From Hyunsoonleella jejuensis (GTDB lineage: Bacteria; Bacteroidota; Bacteroidia; Flavobacteriales; Flavobacteriaceae), in assembly GCF_900111025.1 (NCBI RefSeq), contig NZ_FOFN01000001.1:1178001-1242000 (forward strand): 64,000 nucleotides of DNA. The letters run 5' to 3'. Made by a program: the position numbers and the translations under genes. A model generated the notes under the pieces. It made no database searches and was not told the origin of the DNA. It worked only from the letters and a program-made list of their open reading frames with translations. How positions within the stretch are numbered: the first letter of the stretch is position 1; each line of letters opens with the position of its first letter. This document shows positions 8,799 through 16,078 of this stretch, piece after piece.

Positions 8799-9470
8799 CG
8801 TGTTAAAATTATTAAAAAAGCAAATCATGAAAACTTTCAAATTACTTAAAAATGCCGACATTTTTTGAGTCTTCTGTTATGATTCAGATTTGTACAACCG
8901 TATACAAAGCAATATTAAAAATTGTCATATTTTTTTTGTAAAAAAGTAAAAACAAACTCATACAAAAGCCAATAAATTGTAGTTGCAATCAAAGCACATA
9001 GATTTGATATCAACATGTTGTTTAATTGCAGTACGGAAATCCTTAAAAACGTATGATTTTATTGGATTGAATTATACAATTGTGAACTTAGTAATAGCAG
9101 ACCAATAATAGAACCGTATATTAAAGTTTCATTAAAAAATAGAAAATTGCTATTTAATGACAACTAGATGCAAGCCAAATATAGAGTTAAGAACACCAAT
9201 TTTCTTTTTGAAATCCCATTTTTAGTTATTCTTTTAATACCGTATGAAATCTGATTGTTCATCTTTTTTAATTTTTGACAAATTTCACATATTTTTTTCA
9301 TTAAATTTTATTTATATTTTTTTATAAAATTTATAAACTAAAATTATGTGTTGCCTATATAAAAGTTATTCGATAATGCTGAGTGACCCCACGAATATAA
9401 GATAGCAAATACGGAGACGTTTGAAGTAGAAATATAAAAAAACAATTTTGTTGATTGTGTATAAAGCAAA
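8799..9470. other. AT-rich intergenic stretch, no gene seen
   Basis: About 670 bp with stops in all frames. A 13-codon ATG reading frame at 8827 (MKTFKLLKNADIF) resembles the beginning of a gene but is immediately closed. I see no tRNA, long repeat or convincing pseudogene. It marks the boundary between the accessory block and pnp. Confidence 0.5.
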
Positions 9471-9499
9471 AAAAACCGTTTCTATAAGAAACGGTTTTT
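9471..9499 (-). terminator. pnp terminator
   Basis: A 13-bp perfect stem (aaaaaccgtttct / agaaacggttttt) with a 3-base loop sits 20 bp after the pnp stop codon. It is A-rich on one side and T-rich on the other, so it could act in both directions. Confidence 0.85.
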
Positions 9500-9518
9500 A
9501 GTATTTAACTAAAGATTC

Positions 9519-11786
9519 TTAATCTTCCTTCTTATCTTCTCTAGGTTTTCTATCGTCTCTGCGGTTATCACGATTGCGATTATCACGTCCACGATTATCC
9601 CTACCGCGGTTGTCGCGTCCACCACCTCGGTTGTTATCCCTTGGAGGTCTAGGCTGCCAACCTTCTGGCTTTGGTAAAATAGCTTTACGAGACACTTTCT
9701 CTTTGCGTGTTTTTGGGTCAATACCAAAATACTTCACATCAAATATGTCTCCCATGTTTACAACATCAGATACATTTTCTGTACGTTCCCAAGCTAATTC
9801 GCTTACATGCAATAATACTTCATTTCCTGGAGCATCTACATACTCTACAACAGCCCCAAAATCAAGCATTTTAATAACTTTAACTTCGTAAACGCTACCA
9901 ACTTCAGGTTTAAATAACAAAGAATCGATTTTTGCCATAACAGCATCAATACCTTTACTACCAACACCTAAAACTTCTACAATACCTTCTTCAGTAACAG
10001 GGTCCTCATTGATTACTATAGTGGTATCAGTTTCCTTTTGTAATTCTTGAATTACTTTTCCGCCAGGACCAATTAAGGCTCCAATAAATTCATTAGGAAT
10101 ACGCCTAGTTACCATAGTAGGTGCATGATCTTTCACTTCTGCATTTGGTGATGCAATAGTTTCGGTAATCTTGCCTAAAATATGTAAACGTCCTTCTCTT
10201 GCTTGTTTTAAAGCATTTACAAGAATTTCATATGATAATCCTTTCACTTTAATATCCATTTGGCAAGCCGTAATACCGTCAGCAGTACCAGTTACTTTAA
10301 AGTCCATATCTCCTAAATGATCTTCATCACCTAAAATATCAGAAAGTACGGCATATTTTCCAGAATCTACATCGGTAATTAATCCCATAGCAATACCAGA
10401 AACAGGTTTTTTAAGTTGTACACCAGCATCCATCATTGCCATTGTACCAGCACAAACCGTTGCCATAGATGACGAACCATTAGATTCTAAAATCTCTGAA
10501 ACTACTCTTACCGTATAAGGGCAATCTTCTGGCACCATTCCTTTTAAAGCACGTTGCGCTAAATTACCATGCCCAACCTCACGACGAGATGTACCACGAA
10601 TTGGTCTAGCTTCACCTGTAGAAAAAGGAGGGAAGTTATAATGTAAATAGAAACGCTCTTCACCTTCGTAAGATGGCATATCTATTTGGTTCGCCTCTCT
10701 ACTGGTTCCTAAAGTTACAGTAGCTAAAGCTTGAGTTTCCCCACGTGTAAAAATTGCAGAGCCATGTGTAGATGGCAAATAATCAACCTCACACCATATT
10801 GGTCTTATTTCATCAGTTTTTCTACCATCTAAACGTAATCCTTCATCTAAGGTTAAGTTTCTAATAGCCGATTTTTGAGCTTTCGCTACATATTTATGAA
10901 TTAATTTTCCTAATTCTTCCTGCTCTTCTTCAGAAAACGATTCAAAAACTTCTTCTTTTATGTTACTAAAAGCTTCACCACGTTCATGCTTAGCAGATCC
11001 TGCTTTTGCAATGGCATACGTTTTGTCGTAAACCATATCGTGAATTTTCTTTGCTAAATCTTCATCCTCGACTTCTGGCTCATACTCACGTACTTCTTTT
11101 TTACCAAAAGCTTCGGCTAATTTTACTTGAGCAGCACATTGCACTTTAATAGCTTCGTGCGCAAACTTAATAGCATCAGCCATTTCTTCTTCAGAAATCT
11201 CATTCATTTCACCTTCAACCATCATTACAGAATCGGCTGAAGCACCAATCATCATATCGATGTCAGACTCCAATAATTGCGCGCGTGTTGGGTTGATTAC
11301 AAATTCACCATTAATACGACCAACTCTTGCTTCAGAGATTGGGCATTCAAAAGGGAAATCAGATAATTGAATAGCTGCTGAAGCTGCTAAACCTGCCATA
11401 GCATCTGGCATCACTTCATCGTCATGAGACATTAACTGAATCATCACCTGAGTTTCAGAATGGTAATCTTTTGGGAATAACGGACGTAAAACACGGTCTA
11501 CCAAACGCATTGTTAAAACTTCGCCGTCACTTGGTCTAGCTTCTCTTTTAAAGAAACCGCCAGGGTATCTTCCTGCTGCAGCAAATTTTTCTCTGTAGTC
11601 TACCGTTAAAGGTAAAAAGTCTACATCGGCAGCGTGATAGTTGGAAACAACTGTACACAAAAGCATACATTTTCCAGATTGTACAACAACAGAGCCATGG
11701 GCCTGCTTTGCTAATTTTCCGGTTTCAATAGAAATTTCTCTACCGTCACCAAGGTCTATAACCTCTTTAAATGTTTGTGGAATCAT
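9519..11786 (-). CDS. pnp: Polyribonucleotide nucleotidyltransferase (PNPase)
   Basis: A phosphorolytic 3'-5' exoribonuclease in RNA turnover. It has two RNase PH-like domains (about residues 10-145 and 325-550) separated by a helical linker, a KH domain around [15 protein letters not shown] (575-630), and an S1 domain (640-710). The last ~45 residues are a low-complexity tail of RDNRGRDNR repeats ending in charged residues, which likely adds non-specific RNA affinity. It lies downstream of rpsO on the same strand, the classical rpsO-pnp order, separated by a rpsO terminator and a repeat element. Identification secure. Confidence 0.97.
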   Translation of the reverse strand: MIPQTFKEVIDLGDGREISIETGKLAKQAHGSVVVQSGKCMLLCTVVSNYHAADVDFLPLTVDYREKFAAAGRYPGGFFKREARPSDGEVLTMRLVDRVLRPLFPKDYHSETQVMIQLMSHDDEVMPDAMAGLAASAAIQLSDFPFECPISEARVGRINGEFVINPTRAQLLESDIDMMIGASADSVMMVEGEMNEISEEEMADAIKFAHEAIKVQCAAQVKLAEAFGKKEVREYEPEVEDEDLAKKIHDMVYDKTYAIAKAGSAKHERGEAFSNIKEEVFESFSEEEQEELGKLIHKYVAKAQKSAIRNLTLDEGLRLDGRKTDEIRPIWCEVDYLPSTHGSAIFTRGETQALATVTLGTSREANQIDMPSYEGEERFYLHYNFPPFSTGEARPIRGTSRREVGHGNLAQRALKGMVPEDCPYTVRVVSEILESNGSSSMATVCAGTMAMMDAGVQLKKPVSGIAMGLITDVDSGKYAVLSDILGDEDHLGDMDFKVTGTADGITACQMDIKVKGLSYEILVNALKQAREGRLHILGKITETIASPNAEVKDHAPTMVTRRIPNEFIGALIGPGGKVIQELQKETDTTIVINEDPVTEEGIVEVLGVGSKGIDAVMAKIDSLLFKPEVGSVYEVKVIKMLDFGAVVEYVDAPGNEVLLHVSELAWERTENVSDVVNMGDIFDVKYFGIDPKTRKEKVSRKAILPKPEGWQPRPPRDNNRGGGRDNRGRDNRGRDNRNRDNRRDDRKPREDKKED

Positions 11787-11953
11787 AAATTTTTTCTTGT
11801 AATTTAAGCGTAAATCGGCCTAAATCATATTAAACAATGGTCGTTGTGTTGTGTGTAGTTGTTGTGTGTGCGACTGTAAAGCCTCGACCAATGAAAAACT
11901 ATAATTAGCTTCTTCTAATGCGCGGTTTAAACTCCTACGCTCGAGTTATATTT

Positions 11954-12038
11954 GGGCGTTACCCACAAGGGGTCGGGCTTTTCGCTATATCTTTTTTGAA
12001 GAAAAATCAAAAAAGGATGCCGCTGCAATCCCTAACGC
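11954..12038 (-). repeat. Structured intergenic repeat, copy 1
   Basis: Read on the minus strand it runs GCGTTAGGGATTG, CGGCATCC, a hairpin (ATCCTTTTTTGA / TCAAAAAAGAT), GATATAGCGAAAAGCCCGAC, and GGGTAACGCCC. The outer GCGTTA and TAACGC are inverted repeats. The same ordered boxes recur near 14.64, 39.67 and 61.4 kb. It sits between rpsO and pnp. No coding potential. Confidence 0.7.
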
Positions 12039-12039
12039 A

Positions 12040-12060
12040 ACCCTTCGACAAGCTCAGGGT
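12040..12060 (+). repeat. REP-like palindrome, copy 1
   Basis: CCCTTCGACAAGCTCAGGG is an imperfect palindrome with CCCT/AGGG arms. The core CTTCGAC..GCTCAG recurs at 14660, 35182, 39742 and 61276, with a decayed copy at 33712. It adjoins structured repeat copy 1. Confidence 0.7.
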
Positions 12061-12097
12061 AAAAAGAAAAAAAGAGGCTTACATAATGCAAACCTCT
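12061..12097 (-). terminator. rpsO terminator
   Basis: Read on the minus strand, AGAGG ... CCTCT closes a hairpin that is followed by a T-rich tract (TTTTTTTCTTTTT). It lies just past the rpsO stop codon. Some readthrough into pnp would allow the usual rpsO-pnp co-transcription. Confidence 0.65.
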
Positions 12098-12107
12098 CTT
12101 ATCTTGT

Positions 12108-12377
12108 TTATTTTCTTAATCCTAATTCTTTTACTATGGCACGATATCTTAAGATATCCTTCTTAGTTAAGTAATCTAGTAAAGAGCGACGCTTACCTAC
12201 TAGTTTTACTAACGAACGCTCAGTATTGTAATCTTTACGATTCTTTTTTAAGTGTTCTGTTAAGTGATTAATTCTGTGCGTAAACAACGCAATTTGAGCT
12301 TCTGCAGTACCAGTATCGTTCTTTCCTTTACCGTGTTTTGCGAAAATCTCTTCTTTTACTTCTTTTGTTAAATACAT
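12108..12377 (-). CDS. rpsO: 30S ribosomal protein S15
   Basis: 89 residues, the family's usual length. It contains the S15 signature (GTAEAQIALFTHRINHLTEHLKKN... then RSLVKLVGKRRSLLDYL). S15 binds the central domain of 16S rRNA early in 30S assembly. A CAAATATA (reverse of TATATTTG) about 55 bp upstream fits the -7 promoter element. Identification secure. Confidence 0.98.
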   Translation of the reverse strand: MYLTKEVKEEIFAKHGKGKNDTGTAEAQIALFTHRINHLTEHLKKNRKDYNTERSLVKLVGKRRSLLDYLTKKDILRYRAIVKELGLRK

Positions 12378-12557
12378 GCTAATATTATTGTAAATGATTG
12401 TTATGTACTATGAAAGTCTCTCTTTCAGGCGGCAAATATAGCATCTTTTTTGTATTTAAATGTTTTTTTGTGTAACTTTTCGTTGATTTTAAAGCGTTAC
12501 TTCCCTAAGGTAACTTCTTATTGGCTCTCAAAACAATAACTTGAAGCACTTACATAC

Positions 12558-13718
12558 ATGAAATCACTTTTTCCTCAAGAAAGTTTTCCAGACTCCTACG
12601 ACTCCCTCGAAAAAATTTTCAATAACACATACAATGGTATTGCTATTCTAACATTAGATGGCGATTGGATTAAAGTAAATGATAGTATGTGCGATATGTT
12701 AGGGTATCCTAAAAAGGAGCTCTATAACATGAAGATTGAAAATATTATTTTTAGGGATGATTTAGGTGTGCATGCTGTTAAATATGAACGGTTAATGCAG
12801 GGGAAAATTGATAGATATCGTGTAATGCAACGGTATTTCCATAAAGATGGTTCTGTAATTTGGTTTTTAATCTCTGTATCGCTTATAACTGCCGTTAACG
12901 GAAAACCATCTCAAATGATATGGCAGTTCGCTGATATTACAAGTCGCAAGCTAAATCAAGATAAACTGAAACTAATGTTGCGCGTCGTAAGGGAGCAGAA
13001 TGAAAGATTATCTTCGTTTGCTGGGATTGTTACGCATAATTTACGTTCGCACTCAGGCAACCTCACTACAATTAGGGGATTTATTGAAGAGGAATTTCCC
13101 TGGTTAAAAGACAATGAGAATTTCAATCTACTTTCCAATGCCATTGAAACTTTAGAAGAAACGGTATCGCATCTTACCGAAGTAGCCAAGATAAAACTTG
13201 TAGATGCAAAAGAGCTTGAAACATTAAATCTATATGACTATGTTGAGAAAGCTATTTATAATGTTGCAGCAATAGCTAGAAATACAAAGACGACTATAAT
13301 TAACGATGTAGACGATTCATTATACATAAAAGGAATACCCGCTTACATTGATAGTATAATTCTAAACTTTTTAACCAATGCTATAAAATACCGATCGGAT
13401 GATAGGCAGCCCCAGATTGAGTTAACCTCGAGTATAGAGAATGATTATATAGTATTTAAAATTGCCGATAATGGTATGGGAATAGACTTAGAAAAATATG
13501 GTGATAAGCTATTTCAGCTCTACAAAACCTTTCATACCAATAGAGATTCTATTGGCTTAGGATTGTTTATTACAAAAAACCATATTGAATCAATGGGTGG
13601 CAGAGTAGAAGTTACGAGTGAAGTTAACGTAGGTACTGAGTTTTCAATATTTTTTAAAATGGCAAAAAAAGACTCAGCTACTTCTGCAAGTGCCGAGTCT
13701 AAAATAATAATTAGTTAA
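12558..13718 (+). CDS. PAS-domain sensor histidine kinase
   Basis: A cytosolic two-component kinase with no membrane segments. A PAS domain covers residues ~15-130, with the PAC-type end RYFHKDGSVIWFLISVSLI...WQFADITSRK. The dimerisation helix carries H160 in VTHNLRSHSGN, a variant of the H-box usual in Bacteroidota PAS kinases. The ATPase domain has the N-box NFLTNAIKYR, G1 DNGMGID and G2 GLGLFITK. No response regulator is adjacent, so the partner lies elsewhere. It converges on accD with a 4-bp gap. Confidence 0.9.
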   Translation: MKSLFPQESFPDSYDSLEKIFNNTYNGIAILTLDGDWIKVNDSMCDMLGYPKKELYNMKIENIIFRDDLGVHAVKYERLMQGKIDRYRVMQRYFHKDGSVIWFLISVSLITAVNGKPSQMIWQFADITSRKLNQDKLKLMLRVVREQNERLSSFAGIVTHNLRSHSGNLTTIRGFIEEEFPWLKDNENFNLLSNAIETLEETVSHLTEVAKIKLVDAKELETLNLYDYVEKAIYNVAAIARNTKTTIINDVDDSLYIKGIPAYIDSIILNFLTNAIKYRSDDRQPQIELTSSIENDYIVFKIADNGMGIDLEKYGDKLFQLYKTFHTNRDSIGLGLFITKNHIESMGGRVEVTSEVNVGTEFSIFFKMAKKDSATSASAESKIIIS

Positions 13719-13722
13719 ATAA

Positions 13723-14580
13723 TTATGCTCTTAATGGTTCGTTCAATATCAAATCTAAATATTGATTCACTTTATTTTTTAATTCCTTTCTTACGGTTAT
13801 AAAATCTAGAAAGCCGTGTTCTAGTAAAAATTCAGAAGTTTGAAATCCTTCTGGTAATTCTTTCCCAGTGGTGTCTCTTACAATTCTTGGGCCAGCAAAA
13901 CCAATTAAAGCTCCAGGTTCGCTAATGTTTATGTCTCCTAACATAGCAAAAGAGGCCGTAGTTCCTCCAGTTGTTGGGTCTGTACAAAGTGAAATGTATG
14001 GAATTTTAGCTTCGGCCAATTGCGCTAATTTTACAGAAGTTTTTGCTAATTGCATTAAGGACAAAGCGGCTTCCATCATACGTGCGCCACCAGATTTTGA
14101 AATCACCATTAAAGGAATGTTGTTTTTTAATGAATAGTCTGCTGCACGGGCAATTTTTTCGCCTACAACACTACCCATAGAGCCGCCAATAAATGCAAAA
14201 TCCATACAGGCAACAACTAGATCTTTACCTTTTGATTTTCCAACTGCTGTGCGAACAGCGTCTTTTAGTTTGGTTTTTTCTTGGGCTGCTTTTAAACGCT
14301 CTGGATATTTCTTGGTATCCACAAATTTTAAAGGGTCTTTAGATTCTAGTTTAGCATCTAGTTCTTTAAACTTGTTGTCATCAAAAAGAATTTCAAAATA
14401 TTCTTTACTGCCAATTCTAACGTGGTAACCATCTTCTGGACTTACATAAAAGTTCTGTTCTAATTCTTTAGTGTCAACAATTTTTCCTGTTGGAGATTTA
14501 TACCACAAGCCTTTTGGCGTGTCTTTTTTCTCTTCAGTTTTTGTTTGTATTCCTTTATCTTTTCTTTTAAACCAAGACAT
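13723..14580 (-). CDS. accD: Acetyl-CoA carboxylase carboxyltransferase subunit beta
   Basis: The beta half of the carboxyltransferase that makes malonyl-CoA for fatty acid synthesis. The crotonase-like core has the conserved [23 protein letters not shown] and [13 protein letters not shown] segments. The N-terminal region aligned to the four-cysteine zinc ribbon of E. coli AccD (here [13 protein letters not shown]...[12 protein letters not shown]) contains no cysteine, so this form cannot bind zinc there. I believe that loss is shared by flavobacteria. The subunit is otherwise complete at 285 residues. Confidence 0.95.
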   Translation of the reverse strand: MSWFKRKDKGIQTKTEEKKDTPKGLWYKSPTGKIVDTKELEQNFYVSPEDGYHVRIGSKEYFEILFDDNKFKELDAKLESKDPLKFVDTKKYPERLKAAQEKTKLKDAVRTAVGKSKGKDLVVACMDFAFIGGSMGSVVGEKIARAADYSLKNNIPLMVISKSGGARMMEAALSLMQLAKTSVKLAQLAEAKIPYISLCTDPTTGGTTASFAMLGDINISEPGALIGFAGPRIVRDTTGKELPEGFQTSEFLLEHGFLDFITVRKELKNKVNQYLDLILNEPLRA

Positions 14581-14639
14581 ACTATTAAGGGTTTTTAGTT
14601 GGTTTGTTTACAGACTAAAATCTAATTTGGCGATATCTC

Positions 14640-14773
14640 GCGTTAAGGATTGAGGCAAACTTCGACTGCGCTCAGCACAGGTTTGTTAAAGCGCTCTCGA
14701 TTTTTTTATCGAGAAGCGACTACCGAAAGCCTGACGACAAAATTAAACCTTTTTTTAATTTTGGGGTAACGCC
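14640..14773 (+). repeat. Structured intergenic repeat, copy 2
   Basis: Begins GCGTTAAGGATTGAGGCA, contains an inner hairpin CTCGATTTTTTTATCGAG, the box ACCGAAAGCCTGACGAC, a second hairpin AAATTAAA...TTTAATTT, and ends GGGGTAACGCC. A REP-like palindrome (cttcgactgcgctcag, 14660-14675) is nested in its left part. It separates fba from accD. A diverged member of the same family as copies near 11.95 and 39.67 kb. Confidence 0.65.
14660..14675 (+). repeat. REP-like palindrome, copy 2 (nested)
   Basis: cttcgactgcgctcag, the TGC-variant of the core also seen at 61276. It lies inside structured repeat copy 2, so it either inserted there or is a mobile sub-module of the larger repeat. Confidence 0.6.
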
Positions 14774-14831
14774 TTAAGAGTTTTATTGGGTTTTAACTTG
14801 TAATAACCTGTATATTAACAATTTAATCTAA

Positions 14832-14862
14832 AAAAAGGCTTTGCTAGAAGCAAAACCTTTTT
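14832..14862 (-). terminator. fba terminator
   Basis: Hairpin AAAAAGG-c-TTTGC / GCAAA-a-CCTTTTT with a 5-base loop, about 30 bp after the fba stop. A T-tract follows in the fba direction. Confidence 0.75.
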
Positions 14863-14890
14863 AATGTAATTTGTAGTAATTTACCTTATT

Positions 14891-15958
14891 TTATAAGGTG
14901 TTAACATTGTTTAAATCTTCAAATGCCTTTTTAAGTCGTGCTACAAATGTCTTCTCACCTTCACGTAACCAAACTCTTGGGTCGTAGTATTTTTTGTTTG
15001 GCACATCGTCACCGTCAGGATTTCCAATTTGCGCTTTTAGGTACTCAGATTTATCGTTCATGTAATCGCGAATACCACTCATAAAAGCGTATTGTAAGTC
15101 TGTATCAATATTCATTTTAATAACACCGTAGCTAATGCCTTCTCTTATTTCTTCTACTGTAGAACCAGAACCACCATGGAAAACAAAATCGATATGATTA
15201 TGCTCTACGCCATATTTTTTAGTGATATATTCCTGAGAATTTTTTAAAATTTTCGGTGTAAGTTTCACATTTCCTGGTTTGTAAACACCATGAACGTTAC
15301 CAAAAGCTGCTGCAATTGTAAATCTTGGGCTTACTTTACTTAATTCTTCGTAAGCATAGGCAACTTCCTCTGGTTGAGTGTATAGTTTAGAATCGTCAAC
15401 ATCTGTATTATCAACACCATCTTCTTCACCACCTGTTATACCTAACTCTATTTCTAAAGTCATGTCCATTTTAGACATTCTTTCTAGATATTGTTTGCAA
15501 ATTTCAATATTTTCTTCAATTGGTTCTTCCGAAAGGTCAATCATGTGTGAACTGAACAACGACTTGCCAGTTTCTTTATAATGCACTTCGCTTGCGTCTA
15601 ACAAACCATCAATCCAGGGCAACAATTTTTTTGCACAGTGGTCTGTATGTAAAATCACTGTAACACCGTAAGCTTCAGCCAAAGTATGCACATGTTTTGC
15701 TCCGGCAACGGCACCAGCTATGGCTGCTTTTTGTCCGTCGTTGCTTAATCCTTTTCCAGCATTAAACTGTGCGCCGCCATTAGAAAATTGAATGATTACA
15801 GGAGAATTTAAATCTCTTGCTGTTTCTAACACGCCATTTATAGTATCTGAACCTATTACGTTAACTGCAGGTAATGCGTATCCGTTTGCTTTTGCATGGT
15901 TAAAAATTGCTTGAACTTCATCACCCGTAGCCACTCCTGGTTTTATATTATGTGCCAT
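14891..15958 (-). CDS. fbaA: Class II fructose-1,6-bisphosphate aldolase
   Basis: A zinc-dependent aldolase of glycolysis and gluconeogenesis, cleaving fructose-1,6-bisphosphate into glyceraldehyde-3-P and dihydroxyacetone-P. The 355-residue length is that of the E. coli FbaA type. Zinc and substrate motifs visible are VILHTDHCAKK, LEIELGITGGEEDGVDN, NVHGVYKPG and FVFHGGSGST. It is monocistronic, with its own promoter-like element and terminator. Identification secure. Confidence 0.96.
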   Translation of the reverse strand: MAHNIKPGVATGDEVQAIFNHAKANGYALPAVNVIGSDTINGVLETARDLNSPVIIQFSNGGAQFNAGKGLSNDGQKAAIAGAVAGAKHVHTLAEAYGVTVILHTDHCAKKLLPWIDGLLDASEVHYKETGKSLFSSHMIDLSEEPIEENIEICKQYLERMSKMDMTLEIELGITGGEEDGVDNTDVDDSKLYTQPEEVAYAYEELSKVSPRFTIAAAFGNVHGVYKPGNVKLTPKILKNSQEYITKKYGVEHNHIDFVFHGGSGSTVEEIREGISYGVIKMNIDTDLQYAFMSGIRDYMNDKSEYLKAQIGNPDGDDVPNKKYYDPRVWLREGEKTFVARLKKAFEDLNNVNTL

Positions 15959-15991
15959 TGTTTTATTTAATTTGTTTGTTAATTAGAATGT

Positions 15992-16025
15992 CAAAAATAA
16001 TCATTTTTATAGTTTCTATATCAAT
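15992..16025 (-). promoter_or_regulatory. Candidate fba promoter
   Basis: On the minus strand TATTTTTG (15992-15999) matches the Bacteroidota -7 consensus TAnnTTTG. A TTG about 22 bases further upstream can act as the -33 element. It lies 34 bp before the start codon. Confidence 0.5.
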
Positions 16026-16078
16026 GATTTATAATGAAAATAATATTTATTCGCTAAAACGTTATAGTCGGTAAAGGG

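Noticed and set aside
8827-8868. Short ATG frame MKTFKLLKNADIF
   Set aside because: Closed after 13 codons and not followed by homologous sequence in another frame; too short to call a gene or relic.
9574-9891. Arg/Leu/Pro-rich plus-strand frame opposite the pnp tail
   Set aside because: Antisense of the RDNR repeat; low-complexity shadow.
11954-12060. CRISPR-like array from the recurring repeats
   Set aside because: Repeats are tens of kilobases apart, diverged and without regular spacers or cas genes.
11918-12166. 82-codon plus-strand frame through the repeat between pnp and rpsO
   Set aside because: Runs through the structured repeat, the REP-like palindrome and the rpsO terminator; an artefact of repeat sequence.
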